The notes under the pieces were generated by a model. It searched no databases and was not told the origin of the DNA. It worked only from the letters and a program-made list of their open reading frames with translations. Of a DNA stretch of 64,000 bases, positions 37,679 through 45,033 are shown piece after piece. The number at the start of each line of letters is the position of its first letter. Position 1 is the first letter of the stretch. This DNA comes from Aliivibrio wodanis (GTDB lineage Bacteria; Pseudomonadota; Gammaproteobacteria; Enterobacterales; Vibrionaceae), in NCBI GenBank assembly GCA_000953695.1, contig LN554847.1:124001-188000 (forward strand). Reading direction: 5' to 3'. The translations under genes were made by a program, and so were the position numbers.

Positions 37679-38005
37679 ATGAAGTTTATTTTTGATGAGC
37701 AAGGGTATCCATTTTTAGATGTTGAATATGAATATCATGTGTTAGCTGACTTTTTATTAGGAGATGTACAGAGTAGTTTGTATGGCGTTAATGAGTATCT
37801 GTCCACTTGTGATGATGTTACTTCTGGCAAAATAGAAATGTGGTCAGGAACAGGAAATGCTCATACTGTTACGATAAGAAAAAATGGCGTTAATATCTTC
37901 AATGAGTACACAGAAGAAGAGCTAGATATAAACTCTATCGATGAATTTAAAAACTACCTTGAAAACTGGAAGCAATTACTCATTAGTAAAAATATGATGG
38001 AATAA
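37679..38005 (+). CDS. Probable immunity protein for the EndoU-like tip
   Basis: A 108-residue acidic protein starting 13 bases after the tip relic, with GGTG shortly before the ATG. It opens MKFIFDEQGYPFLDVEYEY and has the central run GTGNAHTVTIRKNGVNIFNE, with a slight resemblance to YacL-like small proteins. The frame is intact while its toxin is broken, so it could still protect against kin that carry the EndoU tip. Function is inferred from position only. Confidence 0.6.
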   Translation: MKFIFDEQGYPFLDVEYEYHVLADFLLGDVQSSLYGVNEYLSTCDDVTSGKIEMWSGTGNAHTVTIRKNGVNIFNEYTEEELDINSIDEFKNYLENWKQLLISKNMME

Positions 38006-38132
38006 ACAGATGCCGGAAAGACCTTAACCCCGATTTCAGATAATAAGTGCGACATTCATGGAAAGGTGTAGAAGAGGAAGCCACTGCTGAAAGTGGTACG
38101 CTCTTCTCGCCAAAGAAACAAGCAGTACTACC

Positions 38133-38213
38133 ATGAATTATCAACAGTTGACCGAGGGCAGAAGATACCAGATTTCAACTCTTTTGGAGCGGGGAATTTC
38201 GGTTTCGAAATAA
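38133..38213 (+). mobile_element. IS30-family transposase, N-terminal remnant
   Basis: Twenty-six codons from ATG 38133 read MNYQQLTEGRRYQISTLLER and on to GISVS. This matches the start of IS30-type transposases (YxQLTxxERYQIxxLLxxGxS). The frame then stops exactly where the long repeat beginning at 38211 joins, so the rest was deleted or replaced. The 127 bases between 38006 and 38132 hold nothing else recognisable and may be the left end of the same element. Confidence 0.6.
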
Positions 38214-38655
38214 CAAGGACAGGCACTACTATAAAGGCCACATGCTAATGCAGCACGCCTCCTTGGTTAGCCCTTATCTCGATAGACAAGTGGTCAAATC
38301 TAGGCAGCAGCCCCAGTGACGTTTGAACGAATTTACGCTCTAACAATGAACCACCGGAATTGCCAAGTGCCAACAAGCAGGTAGTGTGTTGGTCTTCGCC
38401 TGTTTTGCACTTTCTTGGTAGCTTACTGCTGTACTCACAACGAGAAACGCAATGATAATAAGGCGTTGTCTTAACACCAATCTATTGGCTCCTAGCGGTG
38501 GTCATCTCTTTACTCTCATGGTGAATTACCGATTCAGTATTCAGGTTAAGAAACCGTCCAATACGTCACTATTTTCGATACACCAACTTCTGACCTAAAT
38601 ACAAACCACTCACTTTTATTCCATCCTTTGGGCGCTTGTTCCTTCAATATGTATT
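38211..38655 (+). repeat. Non-coding repeat R1 preceding displaced Rhs tip 1
   Basis: About 445 bases, starting TAACAAGGACAGGCACTACT, recur almost unchanged at 40880-41316 and partly at 43496-43645. At its 3' end the repeat passes directly into the Rhs core at the codons for YSQSGLLLEE. Together R1 and the core fragment form a unit of about 1.76 kb repeated in tandem, with only the tips differing. On the minus strand it contains a transposase remnant at about 38431-38505. Confidence 0.9.
38431..38505 (-). mobile_element. Remnant of a REP-associated (Y1/IS200-like) transposase in R1
   Basis: From ATG at 38505 on the minus strand the frame reads MTTARSQ, a stop, then IGVKTTPYYHCVSRC. TPYYHCVSRC is the conserved start of RAYT-type Y1 transposases common in Vibrionaceae. 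The sequence then departs from the family, so the catalytic HxH and Tyr regions are missing. The equivalent copy in R2 has no stop at this point. Confidence 0.6.
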
Positions 38656-38685
38656 TCCTTTGTTTACAGCCAATCAGGGCTGCTA

Positions 38686-40365
38686 TTGGAAGAAAACCTC
38701 AATGGCACCCCTATCGCTCATGAATACGACCAACATGGCCGCCGTATCGGTTCATCAGGCAGTAAAACCGCGCGACAATACCAATGGACTAAGCACCAAT
38801 TACAGCAACTCTCGGTAGGTGAGCATACCCCGCTGCAATTTGCGTATCACCCCTGTGGGCAAGAGCAAACCCGCGCCACAGAGCAGGGGTTTAGCCTTCA
38901 CCACCAATGGAGTGACACCGGGTTGCTGCTAGAGCAACAGCTCGGCACACATGGTGACAGCTTACGCCAGTATCAATACGATGCCCTCGATAGGCTAGTG
39001 GGCATTGACGATGCCAAACGCGGTCAATCTAGGTTCAGCCTAAACGCCAATGGACAAGTTCAAGCCGAACGCCAGCAAAAGCGTTGGGAAAGCCAGCAAC
39101 GCTTTGTACACCTGTTTGGTTACGACAGTGAGCTCAACCTGAACCAACAAGGCTTTGCCACGGAATACGGTGATAGCGACAGCAATGTGGTCTCGCTCGA
39201 TGACGAACGAGTCAAACGCCAATCTCGCCAATACGATAAGGCAGGTCGAGTATTGGATACGGGGCGATTTCGATATCACTACGATAGGTGTGGTCGCGTA
39301 ATCGAGAAAACCGAATACAAAGACGGCTACCGACCAAAAACCACCCGTTTTGTTTGGAATGGCGATGACAGGCTTACCCATATAGAGCTGCCCGATGGTG
39401 GGCGCTACCGCTACCGTTATGACCCGTTAGGCAGGCGAGTCGCAAAAGAGTGTTTGAGCACCCAGCGAATCACTGAGTATCTGTGGGATGGGGCAAACAT
39501 TGTCCAGCACAGCCAAAAGAGCGCCGATGGTAGTGTTATTCAGGCAATTGAATACCTGTACGAGCCAGAAACCTTCCGCCCACTCGCGCAGGTGACGCAT
39601 AAGGCAGACCAAGCGTCTCAGCTGCACTATATCGTGACAGACCATGCCGGCACGCCACAGGAGCTGTGCAGTGAAAATGGCGAGGTAGTTTGGCAAGGTG
39701 AGCAAGCCTTGTGGGGCCATTACCAGCAACAAAATACGCTTCCTAATCATGGTTTTAGAGAAAACGCCCACAATGATGAGCTCTACTGTGACCTGCGTTA
39801 CCAAGGGCAGATAGAAGACCGTGAATCCGGCCTTTACTATAATGTTAATCGCTATTATGATGCAGACAGTGGCCAGTACCTAAGCCCAGACCTAATAGGG
39901 TTTGCGGGAGGGTTAAGGCCGCAGGCGTATGTGTTTAACCCGCTGGAGTGGGTTGATCCGTTGGGGTTGGCGGGTGAAGCTCATGAAGGGACGGGTCAAA
40001 ATGTTACAAAGAGCGGGCCTGTTGAATTCAGGGCACCGCCTGAGGCAACTGCTGAAGAGATAGCGCAAGTGAAAAAATATTGTGACGGTTGCAACGCCGC
40101 TCTAGCTGATGGCGCACTTTCACCTACTGGACGAGTTTCCACCAAAGGAAAGCTCAGGCGACAAGCTTCTCGAGCAGCAGCTAAAGAAAAGAAAAACCGT
40201 AGTTATACTGGCCATGCGGGTCACGTTCCTGACACTACATGGGCTGGCACGCCTCAGCCGCATTCTTGGATGGATCTTACACCAAGAGTAAATGCTAGCT
40301 TGGGAGGTCAGGCTGGAGGTTATCCCGTAGGGTATAAGCCGACCAATTTTATTTTTAAGGAATAG
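38686..40365 (+). CDS. Displaced Rhs core end with HxxD (Ntox15-like) tip
   Basis: The frame carries about 430 residues almost identical to the main Rhs core (about 11 changes, including DPIG to DLIG) and ends with PLEWVDPLGLAG. The new tip (about 430-559) starts EAHEGTGQNV and includes GHAGHVPDTTWAG with an HxxD motif, then RVNASLGGQAGGYPVGYKPT. This pattern resembles Ntox15/Toxin_43 DNases such as Agrobacterium Tde1. The homology starts mid-core without an ATG (TTG 38686 is arbitrary) and no ribosome site is visible, so it is probably silent and becomes active by recombining into the main rhs gene through the shared 1.3 kb core. Confidence 0.7.
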   Translation: MEENLNGTPIAHEYDQHGRRIGSSGSKTARQYQWTKHQLQQLSVGEHTPLQFAYHPCGQEQTRATEQGFSLHHQWSDTGLLLEQQLGTHGDSLRQYQYDALDRLVGIDDAKRGQSRFSLNANGQVQAERQQKRWESQQRFVHLFGYDSELNLNQQGFATEYGDSDSNVVSLDDERVKRQSRQYDKAGRVLDTGRFRYHYDRCGRVIEKTEYKDGYRPKTTRFVWNGDDRLTHIELPDGGRYRYRYDPLGRRVAKECLSTQRITEYLWDGANIVQHSQKSADGSVIQAIEYLYEPETFRPLAQVTHKADQASQLHYIVTDHAGTPQELCSENGEVVWQGEQALWGHYQQQNTLPNHGFRENAHNDELYCDLRYQGQIEDRESGLYYNVNRYYDADSGQYLSPDLIGFAGGLRPQAYVFNPLEWVDPLGLAGEAHEGTGQNVTKSGPVEFRAPPEATAEEIAQVKKYCDGCNAALADGALSPTGRVSTKGKLRRQASRAAAKEKKNRSYTGHAGHVPDTTWAGTPQPHSWMDLTPRVNASLGGQAGGYPVGYKPTNFIFKE

Positions 40366-40371
40366 TACTTG

Positions 40372-40878
40372 ATGTCTATTGATTGGAAGCTAGAAATTTC
40401 GAAGCTTGTGTATGTGAAGCAGGTTATAGCTGATTTGGATAAGCAAAAGTTATGGCCTCATCACCTACCTCGTGTCGCAGCATCTAATGAAGATGTTGCG
40501 AGGCTAGAAAACAAGATTCAAAGAAAAGTTCCAAGTGAATACTCGGAGTTCTTGAAGTTTGCAAATGGTTGGCCTGGATTCTATCAGCACGTAGACCTTT
40601 TCGGGACGGATGATTACTTCAATGAAGATTTAATGGCGTATGCTGATGAAATTTTTGAACAGACTTCTTTTGGTAATGATCGTACCGAAGATTTACTTGT
40701 TATAGCTACGACGCGTCACGATATTGATCTTTTCTGTTTAAATCTCGACTCAGGAGAAGTTCTATGGTTTGCAGGCGAAGAAATAGAACGATTCGAGAAT
40801 TTTGATGAATTCTTTCTTGCGATGGAGGATTATAATCGTGAAGAGATTGAGGCTCTGAAGGGAGAGAACACACATTAA
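40372..40878 (+). CDS. SUKH (SMI1/KNR4) immunity protein for the HxxD tip
   Basis: A 168-residue protein. ATG 40372 follows AAGGAA, which lies over the end of the tip gene. The SUKH pattern is clear: EDVARLENKIQRKVPSEYSE, FLKFANGWPGFYQ near residue 62, then a strand-rich acidic part with DLFCLNLDSGEVLWFAGEE and a final FDEFFLAMEDY. It is acidic, as fits a protein that covers a basic nuclease. Its intact frame and ribosome site suggest it may be expressed even if the tip is not. Confidence 0.8.
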   Translation: MSIDWKLEISKLVYVKQVIADLDKQKLWPHHLPRVAASNEDVARLENKIQRKVPSEYSEFLKFANGWPGFYQHVDLFGTDDYFNEDLMAYADEIFEQTSFGNDRTEDLLVIATTRHDIDLFCLNLDSGEVLWFAGEEIERFENFDEFFLAMEDYNREEIEALKGENTH

Positions 40879-40879
40879 T

Positions 40880-41316
40880 TAACAAGGACAGGCACTACTA
40901 TAAAGGCCACATGCTAATGCAGCACGCCTCCTTGGTTAGCCCTTATCTCGATAGACAAGTGGTCAAATCTAGGCAGCAGCCCCAGTGACGTTTGAACGAA
41001 TTTACGCTCTAACAATGAACCACCGGAATTGCCAAGTGCCAACAAGCAGGTAGTGTGTTGGTCTTCGCCTGTTTTGAACTTTCTTGGTAGCTTACTGCTG
41101 TACTCACAACGAGAAACGCAGTGATAATAAGGCGTTGCTTTAACACAAATCTGTTGGCTTCTCGCGGAGGTCATTTCTTACCCTCATGGTGAATTACCGA
41201 TTCAGGGTAAGAAACCGTCCAATACGTCGCTATTTGCGATACACCAACCTCTGACCTAAATACAAACCACTCACTTTTATTCCATCCTTTGGACGCTTGT
41301 TCCTTCAATATGTATT
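40880..41316 (+). repeat. Non-coding repeat R2 preceding displaced Rhs tip 2
   Basis: Second copy of the R repeat, with a few substitutions and a small deletion near 41204 relative to R1. It follows the SUKH stop directly and joins the Rhs core at the same base as R1. The sharp shared junction shows that R and core were duplicated as one block. The minus-strand transposase remnant lies at about 41100-41174. Confidence 0.9.
41100..41174 (-). mobile_element. Remnant of a REP-associated (Y1/IS200-like) transposase in R2
   Basis: From ATG 41174 on the minus strand the frame reads MTSARSQQICVKATPYYHCV and then SRC, the typical start of a RAYT-type Y1 transposase. It continues open to 40914, but residues after SRC are not recognisable as the family, so the catalytic part was lost. 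Confidence 0.65.
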
Positions 41317-41346
41317 TCCTTTGTTTACAGCCAATCAGGGCTGCTA

Positions 41347-42918
41347 TTGGAAGAAAACCTCAACGGCCCCCCTATCGCTCATGAATACGACCAACATGGC
41401 CGCCGTATCGGTTCATCAGGCAGTAAAACCGCGCGACAATACCAATGGACTAAGCACCAATTACAGCAACTCTCGGTAGGTGAGCATACCCCGCTGCAAT
41501 TTGCGTATCACCCCTGTGGGCAAGAGCAAACCCGCGCCACAGAGCAGGGGTTTAGCCTTCACCACCAATGGAGTGACACCGGGTTGCTGCTAGAGCAACA
41601 GCTCGGCACACATGGTGACAGCTTACGCCAGTATCAATACGATGCCCTCGATAGGCTAGTGGGCATTGACGATGCCAAACGCGGTAAATCGAGGTTTAGC
41701 CTAAACGCTAATGGACAAGTTCAAGCCGAACGCCAGCAAAAGAGTTGGGAAAGCCAGCAACGCTTTGTACACCTGTTTGGTTACGACAGTGAGCTCAACC
41801 TGAACCAACAAGGCTTTGCCACAGAATATGGCGATAGCGACAGCAATGTGGTCTCGCTCGATGACGAACGAGTCAAACGCCAATCTCGCCAATACGATAA
41901 GGCAGGTCGTGTATTGGATACGGGGCGATCCCGTTATCACTACGATAGGTGTGGTCGCGTAATCGAGAAAACCGAATACAAAGACGGCTACCGACCAAAA
42001 ACCACCCGCTTTGTTTGGAATGGCGATGACAGGCTTACCCATATAGAGCTGCTAGAGCTGCCCGATGGTGGGCGGTACCGCTACCGTTATGACCCATTAG
42101 GCAGGCGAGTCGCAAAAGAGTGTTTAAGCACCCAGCGAATCACTGAGTACTTGTGGGATGGGGCAAACATTGTTCAGCACAGCCAAAAGAGCGCCGATGG
42201 TAGTGTTATTCAGGCAATTGAATACCTGTATGAGCCAGAGACCTTCCGCCCACTCGCGCAGGTGACGCATAAGGCAGACCAAGCGTCTCAGCTGCACTAT
42301 ATCGTGACAGACCATACCGGCACGCCACAGGAGCTGTGCAGTGAAAATGGCGAGGTCGTTTGGCAAGGTGAGCAAGCCTTGTGGGGCCATTACCAGCAAC
42401 AAAATACGCTTCCTAATCATGGTTTTAGAGAGAACGCCCACAATGATGGGCTATACTGTGACCTGCGTTACCAAGGGCAAATAGAAGACCGCGAATCCGG
42501 TCTTTACTATAATGTTAATCGCTATTACGATGCAGACAGTGGCCAGTACCTAAGCCCAGACCCAATCGGGTTTGCGGGAGGACTAAGACCACAGGCGTAC
42601 GTGTTTAATCCGTTGGAATGGGTTGACCCGTTGGGATTGGCTGGATGTAGCAGTGACGCAGCTAAATTGAGAAAGAATATGCTTTCTGATGGTCAAGTTG
42701 AACCTGATTATCCGAACTCAGCACATCATATTGTGATGTCTAACTCTACTCACCCTGATGTGATTGCGACGAGGGAGCATTTGTCTAAATATGGTGTCGA
42801 TATCAATGACTCAAGTAACGGTGTATTCTTACCAACAAGTACGAAAGTGAAGGAGCAGTATGACTTAAGCAGTGTTCCTCATTCGAGAGTGCACACTAAT
42901 AAATATAAAAAAAAGTGA
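41347..42918 (+). CDS. Displaced Rhs core end with AHH nuclease tip
   Basis: About 430 residues of Rhs core nearly identical to the main gene end at PLEWVDPLGLAG. They include a 9-base in-frame duplication that gives IELLELPDGG in place of IELPDGG. The tip begins CSSDAAKLRKNM and holds the AHH signature NSAHHIVMSN, DINDSSNGVFLP and PHSRVHTNKY, placing it in the AHH branch of HNH/ENDO VII nucleases. The frame stops early at 42916, right after A AAA AAG. The -1 frame continues for 32 codons (VRERIVNNHSALEIKSELKS and on) to a TGA at 43011-43013 that overlaps the immunity ATG. As with tip 1, no convincing start lies upstream (TTG 41347 is nominal). Confidence 0.75.
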   Translation: MEENLNGPPIAHEYDQHGRRIGSSGSKTARQYQWTKHQLQQLSVGEHTPLQFAYHPCGQEQTRATEQGFSLHHQWSDTGLLLEQQLGTHGDSLRQYQYDALDRLVGIDDAKRGKSRFSLNANGQVQAERQQKSWESQQRFVHLFGYDSELNLNQQGFATEYGDSDSNVVSLDDERVKRQSRQYDKAGRVLDTGRSRYHYDRCGRVIEKTEYKDGYRPKTTRFVWNGDDRLTHIELLELPDGGRYRYRYDPLGRRVAKECLSTQRITEYLWDGANIVQHSQKSADGSVIQAIEYLYEPETFRPLAQVTHKADQASQLHYIVTDHTGTPQELCSENGEVVWQGEQALWGHYQQQNTLPNHGFRENAHNDGLYCDLRYQGQIEDRESGLYYNVNRYYDADSGQYLSPDPIGFAGGLRPQAYVFNPLEWVDPLGLAGCSSDAAKLRKNMLSDGQVEPDYPNSAHHIVMSNSTHPDVIATREHLSKYGVDINDSSNGVFLPTSTKVKEQYDLSSVPHSRVHTNKYKKK

Positions 42919-43013
42919 GGGAAAGAATTGTGAATAATCACTCAGCTTTGGAAATAAAATCCGAGCTAAAATCTATGTCTAAATCATTGTCCAATGGGAG
43001 CTTTATTTTTTGA
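42909..43013 (+). other. Slippery heptamer A AAA AAG and -1 frame extension of the AHH toxin
   Basis: In the toxin frame the last codons are AAA AAA AAG TGA, so the heptamer A AAA AAG (42909-42915) is in exactly the phase used for -1 frameshifting in dnaX. A -1 slip reads GTG at 42915 and continues through 32 sense codons to TGA 43011-43013, which overlaps ATG 43013 of the next gene (TGATG). Either the site is a working frameshift signal or one A was lost from an ancestral run of nine. No strong downstream stem-loop was found. Confidence 0.6.
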
Positions 43014-43474
43014 TGAAAAACGAAATTAAAACTAAAGAGTTGAAGGCTTTGTTATCTGATTATATTGATGGTTTGGGGCTTAGGGTATTCTCGATAGGGT
43101 TTACCCTAGTTTTTGATGAAAATGATTTTCCTGAAGTTTTAGTTGGTGTGTTGACACTCAGAGAAGTAGAAAACTGGGTCTCTGAATTTGGCTCTGATGC
43201 TAAGTATTATTTATGGAATACCGCAGAATATGAACTTTTTGAAATATCTCATTTTGAGAGTGTTCCATATTTTGATGAGAACTTCCCTTCAAGAGAGAGT
43301 TATTTAGAAGATATTCAAAGGATGTTAAGAGAGCTGAATGAATGTATGCTTAAAGAGGGTGGGGATATATATTTGTATGCTCACGATGTCGAAGATGACG
43401 ATTTTTTTGGGTTTTTACACAAATCGCTGTGCAAAGAGCAGTTAAAAGAAATTGAGCTGTGTAAATATATTTAG
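43013..43474 (+). CDS. Probable immunity protein for the AHH tip
   Basis: A 153-residue acidic protein. ATG 43013 overlaps the stop of the -1 frame of the toxin (TGATG), the usual coupling of toxin and immunity. It begins MKNEIKTKELKALLSDYIDG and contains REVENWVSEFGSDAKYYLWN and a final acidic segment, AHDVEDDDFFGFLHKS. The family was not identified; there is a loose likeness to DUF4303-type immunity proteins. The role is inferred from position and charge. Confidence 0.65.
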   Translation: MKNEIKTKELKALLSDYIDGLGLRVFSIGFTLVFDENDFPEVLVGVLTLREVENWVSEFGSDAKYYLWNTAEYELFEISHFESVPYFDENFPSRESYLEDIQRMLRELNECMLKEGGDIYLYAHDVEDDDFFGFLHKSLCKEQLKEIELCKYI

Positions 43475-43495
43475 TGAGTATTAATGAAAATAAAA

Positions 43496-43645
43496 AGAAC
43501 AGTCACTACTATAAAGGCCACATGCTAATACAGCGTGAGGCCTTGGTAGCCCTTGTTGCGATAGAAAGTGGTCAAATCTAGCTAATAGCCCAGTGGCATT
43601 TGAACGGATTTACGCTCTGACAATGAACAGCAGGAATTGCCAAGC
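43496..43645 (+). repeat. Truncated, diverged copy R3 of the R repeat
   Basis: From CACTACTATAAAGGCCACAT to GGAATTGCCAAG this matches the first 150 bases or so of R1 and R2 with about one change in ten, then departs. It shows that the same block once marked the right edge of another tip cassette. A shorter trace of the same opening (TCACTATAAAGACCACA) is visible at 37204-37220 before the EndoU relic. Confidence 0.8.
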
Positions 43646-44009
43646 CTCCGTCCTTTGTTGTGTCTGTCTATTCAATTCTTTTTTATGAACAAATTAGTAA
43701 ATCTTGTAAATAAAAGGATGAACATGAGTATTGTACGTAAAGTAACCAGCAATGCGTCTTCTGAGTATACTGGTGTTATTTTTGGGGGAGCTCTCCCAGA
43801 TACGATGGGTAAGTTTCATAATCCAGCAGGAGATGAGTTGTTATTAGTCGCATCTATTGATGGTGACAAAGTTAATGAAACTCTTTCTAAAGAACTATTC
43901 CCTAAAGGGAGGGTATTTTCGATATTATCAACATACTCAGATAATGATTATTTTTTGGATGATATTTCTTTCTTTGGCGGGGAAGATGAACTTATACCAA
44001 TTCCGTTAA

Positions 44010-44606
44010 TTAACTTATCAAGTTTAACCAATCTCTAAAGCAGAGTGAGATGACTCTGCCTTTATCTTCACAAAACCGATCCCACGCTCTACATAATGTC
44101 TCTACGATATCGTCATAGTTTTCGAAGCACCTATTTGCTACTTCATTTTGGCGGAGCCAACTCCATACCTGTTCTATAGGGTTAAGCTCGGGAGAATAAG
44201 GTGGGATATGAATTATGGTGAGGTTCTCAAATTCATCGGCAAGATAGCTCTGGTGCCAACTCGCTTGATCCATGATAACAACAGCATGCTTGCCAGCTGG
44301 TGTGGCTTGAGAAATTAATCTGAGTTGCTCTTTCATTGCTTCCATATTGCTCAGGGGAACCACTATCGCTTCAGCTTCTCCTGTCGTGACACATACAGCT
44401 CCGAAAAGGTATGCATACTCAAATTGCTGTTGTTGTACTACTCTAGGGCGGGTCCCTTTCTCTGCCCATATGCGCGTTGTTGTGTTGCGTTGACCAAATC
44501 TAGCCTTGTCTTGAAACCATATTTGAACATCTTTTAAGGGGACGTGACCAGGGATCTTAAGGATCGTTTCGATTGGGAATTTTTTTAAAAGCTTCTTGAG
44601 CTTCAA
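44010..44606 (-). CDS. IS630 transposase, downstream frame (DDE catalytic part)
   Basis: A frame of 198 codons overlapping the previous one by 50 bases and normally reached by -1 frameshifting; the nominal start codon at 44606 is not needed. The three acidic residues are visible: WFQDKARFGQ, VVIMDQASWHQS and the Glu in PPYSPELNPIEQVWSWLR. This is the RNase H-like DDE core that cuts and joins DNA. It is complete to its stop near the left inverted repeat. Confidence 0.92.
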   Translation of the reverse strand: MKLKKLLKKFPIETILKIPGHVPLKDVQIWFQDKARFGQRNTTTRIWAEKGTRPRVVQQQQFEYAYLFGAVCVTTGEAEAIVVPLSNMEAMKEQLRLISQATPAGKHAVVIMDQASWHQSYLADEFENLTIIHIPPYSPELNPIEQVWSWLRQNEVANRCFENYDDIVETLCRAWDRFCEDKGRVISLCFRDWLNLIS

Positions 44607-45033
44607 CTGACTGCTTAGGATGTTTGGAACGAGTAGTAATCCAACTCAAACCTATGTCATGTAATAACTGATAGAGCGCCGACTTTTTATATGATGCATT
44701 GAAGTTGCTTTCTATATAGAGCCCAATGTCTCTTGCTTGAAGACGACCGCCACTCTCATTTACGGCATGTTCGATAACATATTCTTTGAGTTGTGATTTT
44801 TGCTCGTCTGTTAGGCGATGAGGTCTACCAGAATGTGGTTTCTCTTGAAGTCCTTGAAGACCATTGTTGAGATATGCTTTGACCCATTTATTGACGCTTA
44901 CTCTGCTAACTTTAAGGTACTTAGCTATTTGAGTGCGACTTTTACCGTCTACAAAATGAGAAACGGATAAATAACGCATTCTAAGTCGAGCATTGGATGT
45001 GGAATTAATCAGACTCGGGAAATCATGCTTCAT
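44557..45033 (-). CDS. IS630 transposase, upstream frame (DNA-binding part)
   Basis: A 158-residue frame with paired helix-turn-helix segments: SRTQIAKYLKVSRVSVNKWV, then GRPHRLTDEQKSQLKEYV and a second winged-helix part ending LLHDIGLSWITTRSKHP. It binds the element's ends. Near its 3' end the codons GCT TTT AAA AAA ATT contain seven A in a row; a -1 slip there moves translation into the downstream frame, continuing KKFPIETILKIP. Fusion of the two frames gives the full transposase of about 340 residues, as in other IS630 members. Confidence 0.9.
   Translation of the reverse strand: MKHDFPSLINSTSNARLRMRYLSVSHFVDGKSRTQIAKYLKVSRVSVNKWVKAYLNNGLQGLQEKPHSGRPHRLTDEQKSQLKEYVIEHAVNESGGRLQARDIGLYIESNFNASYKKSALYQLLHDIGLSWITTRSKHPKQSVEAQEAFKKIPNRNDP

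Noticed and set aside
37158-43700. CRISPR array in the repeat-rich stretch
   Set aside because: The repeats are hundreds of bases to 1.75 kb long and belong to Rhs cassettes. No short regularly spaced repeats were found anywhere in the window.
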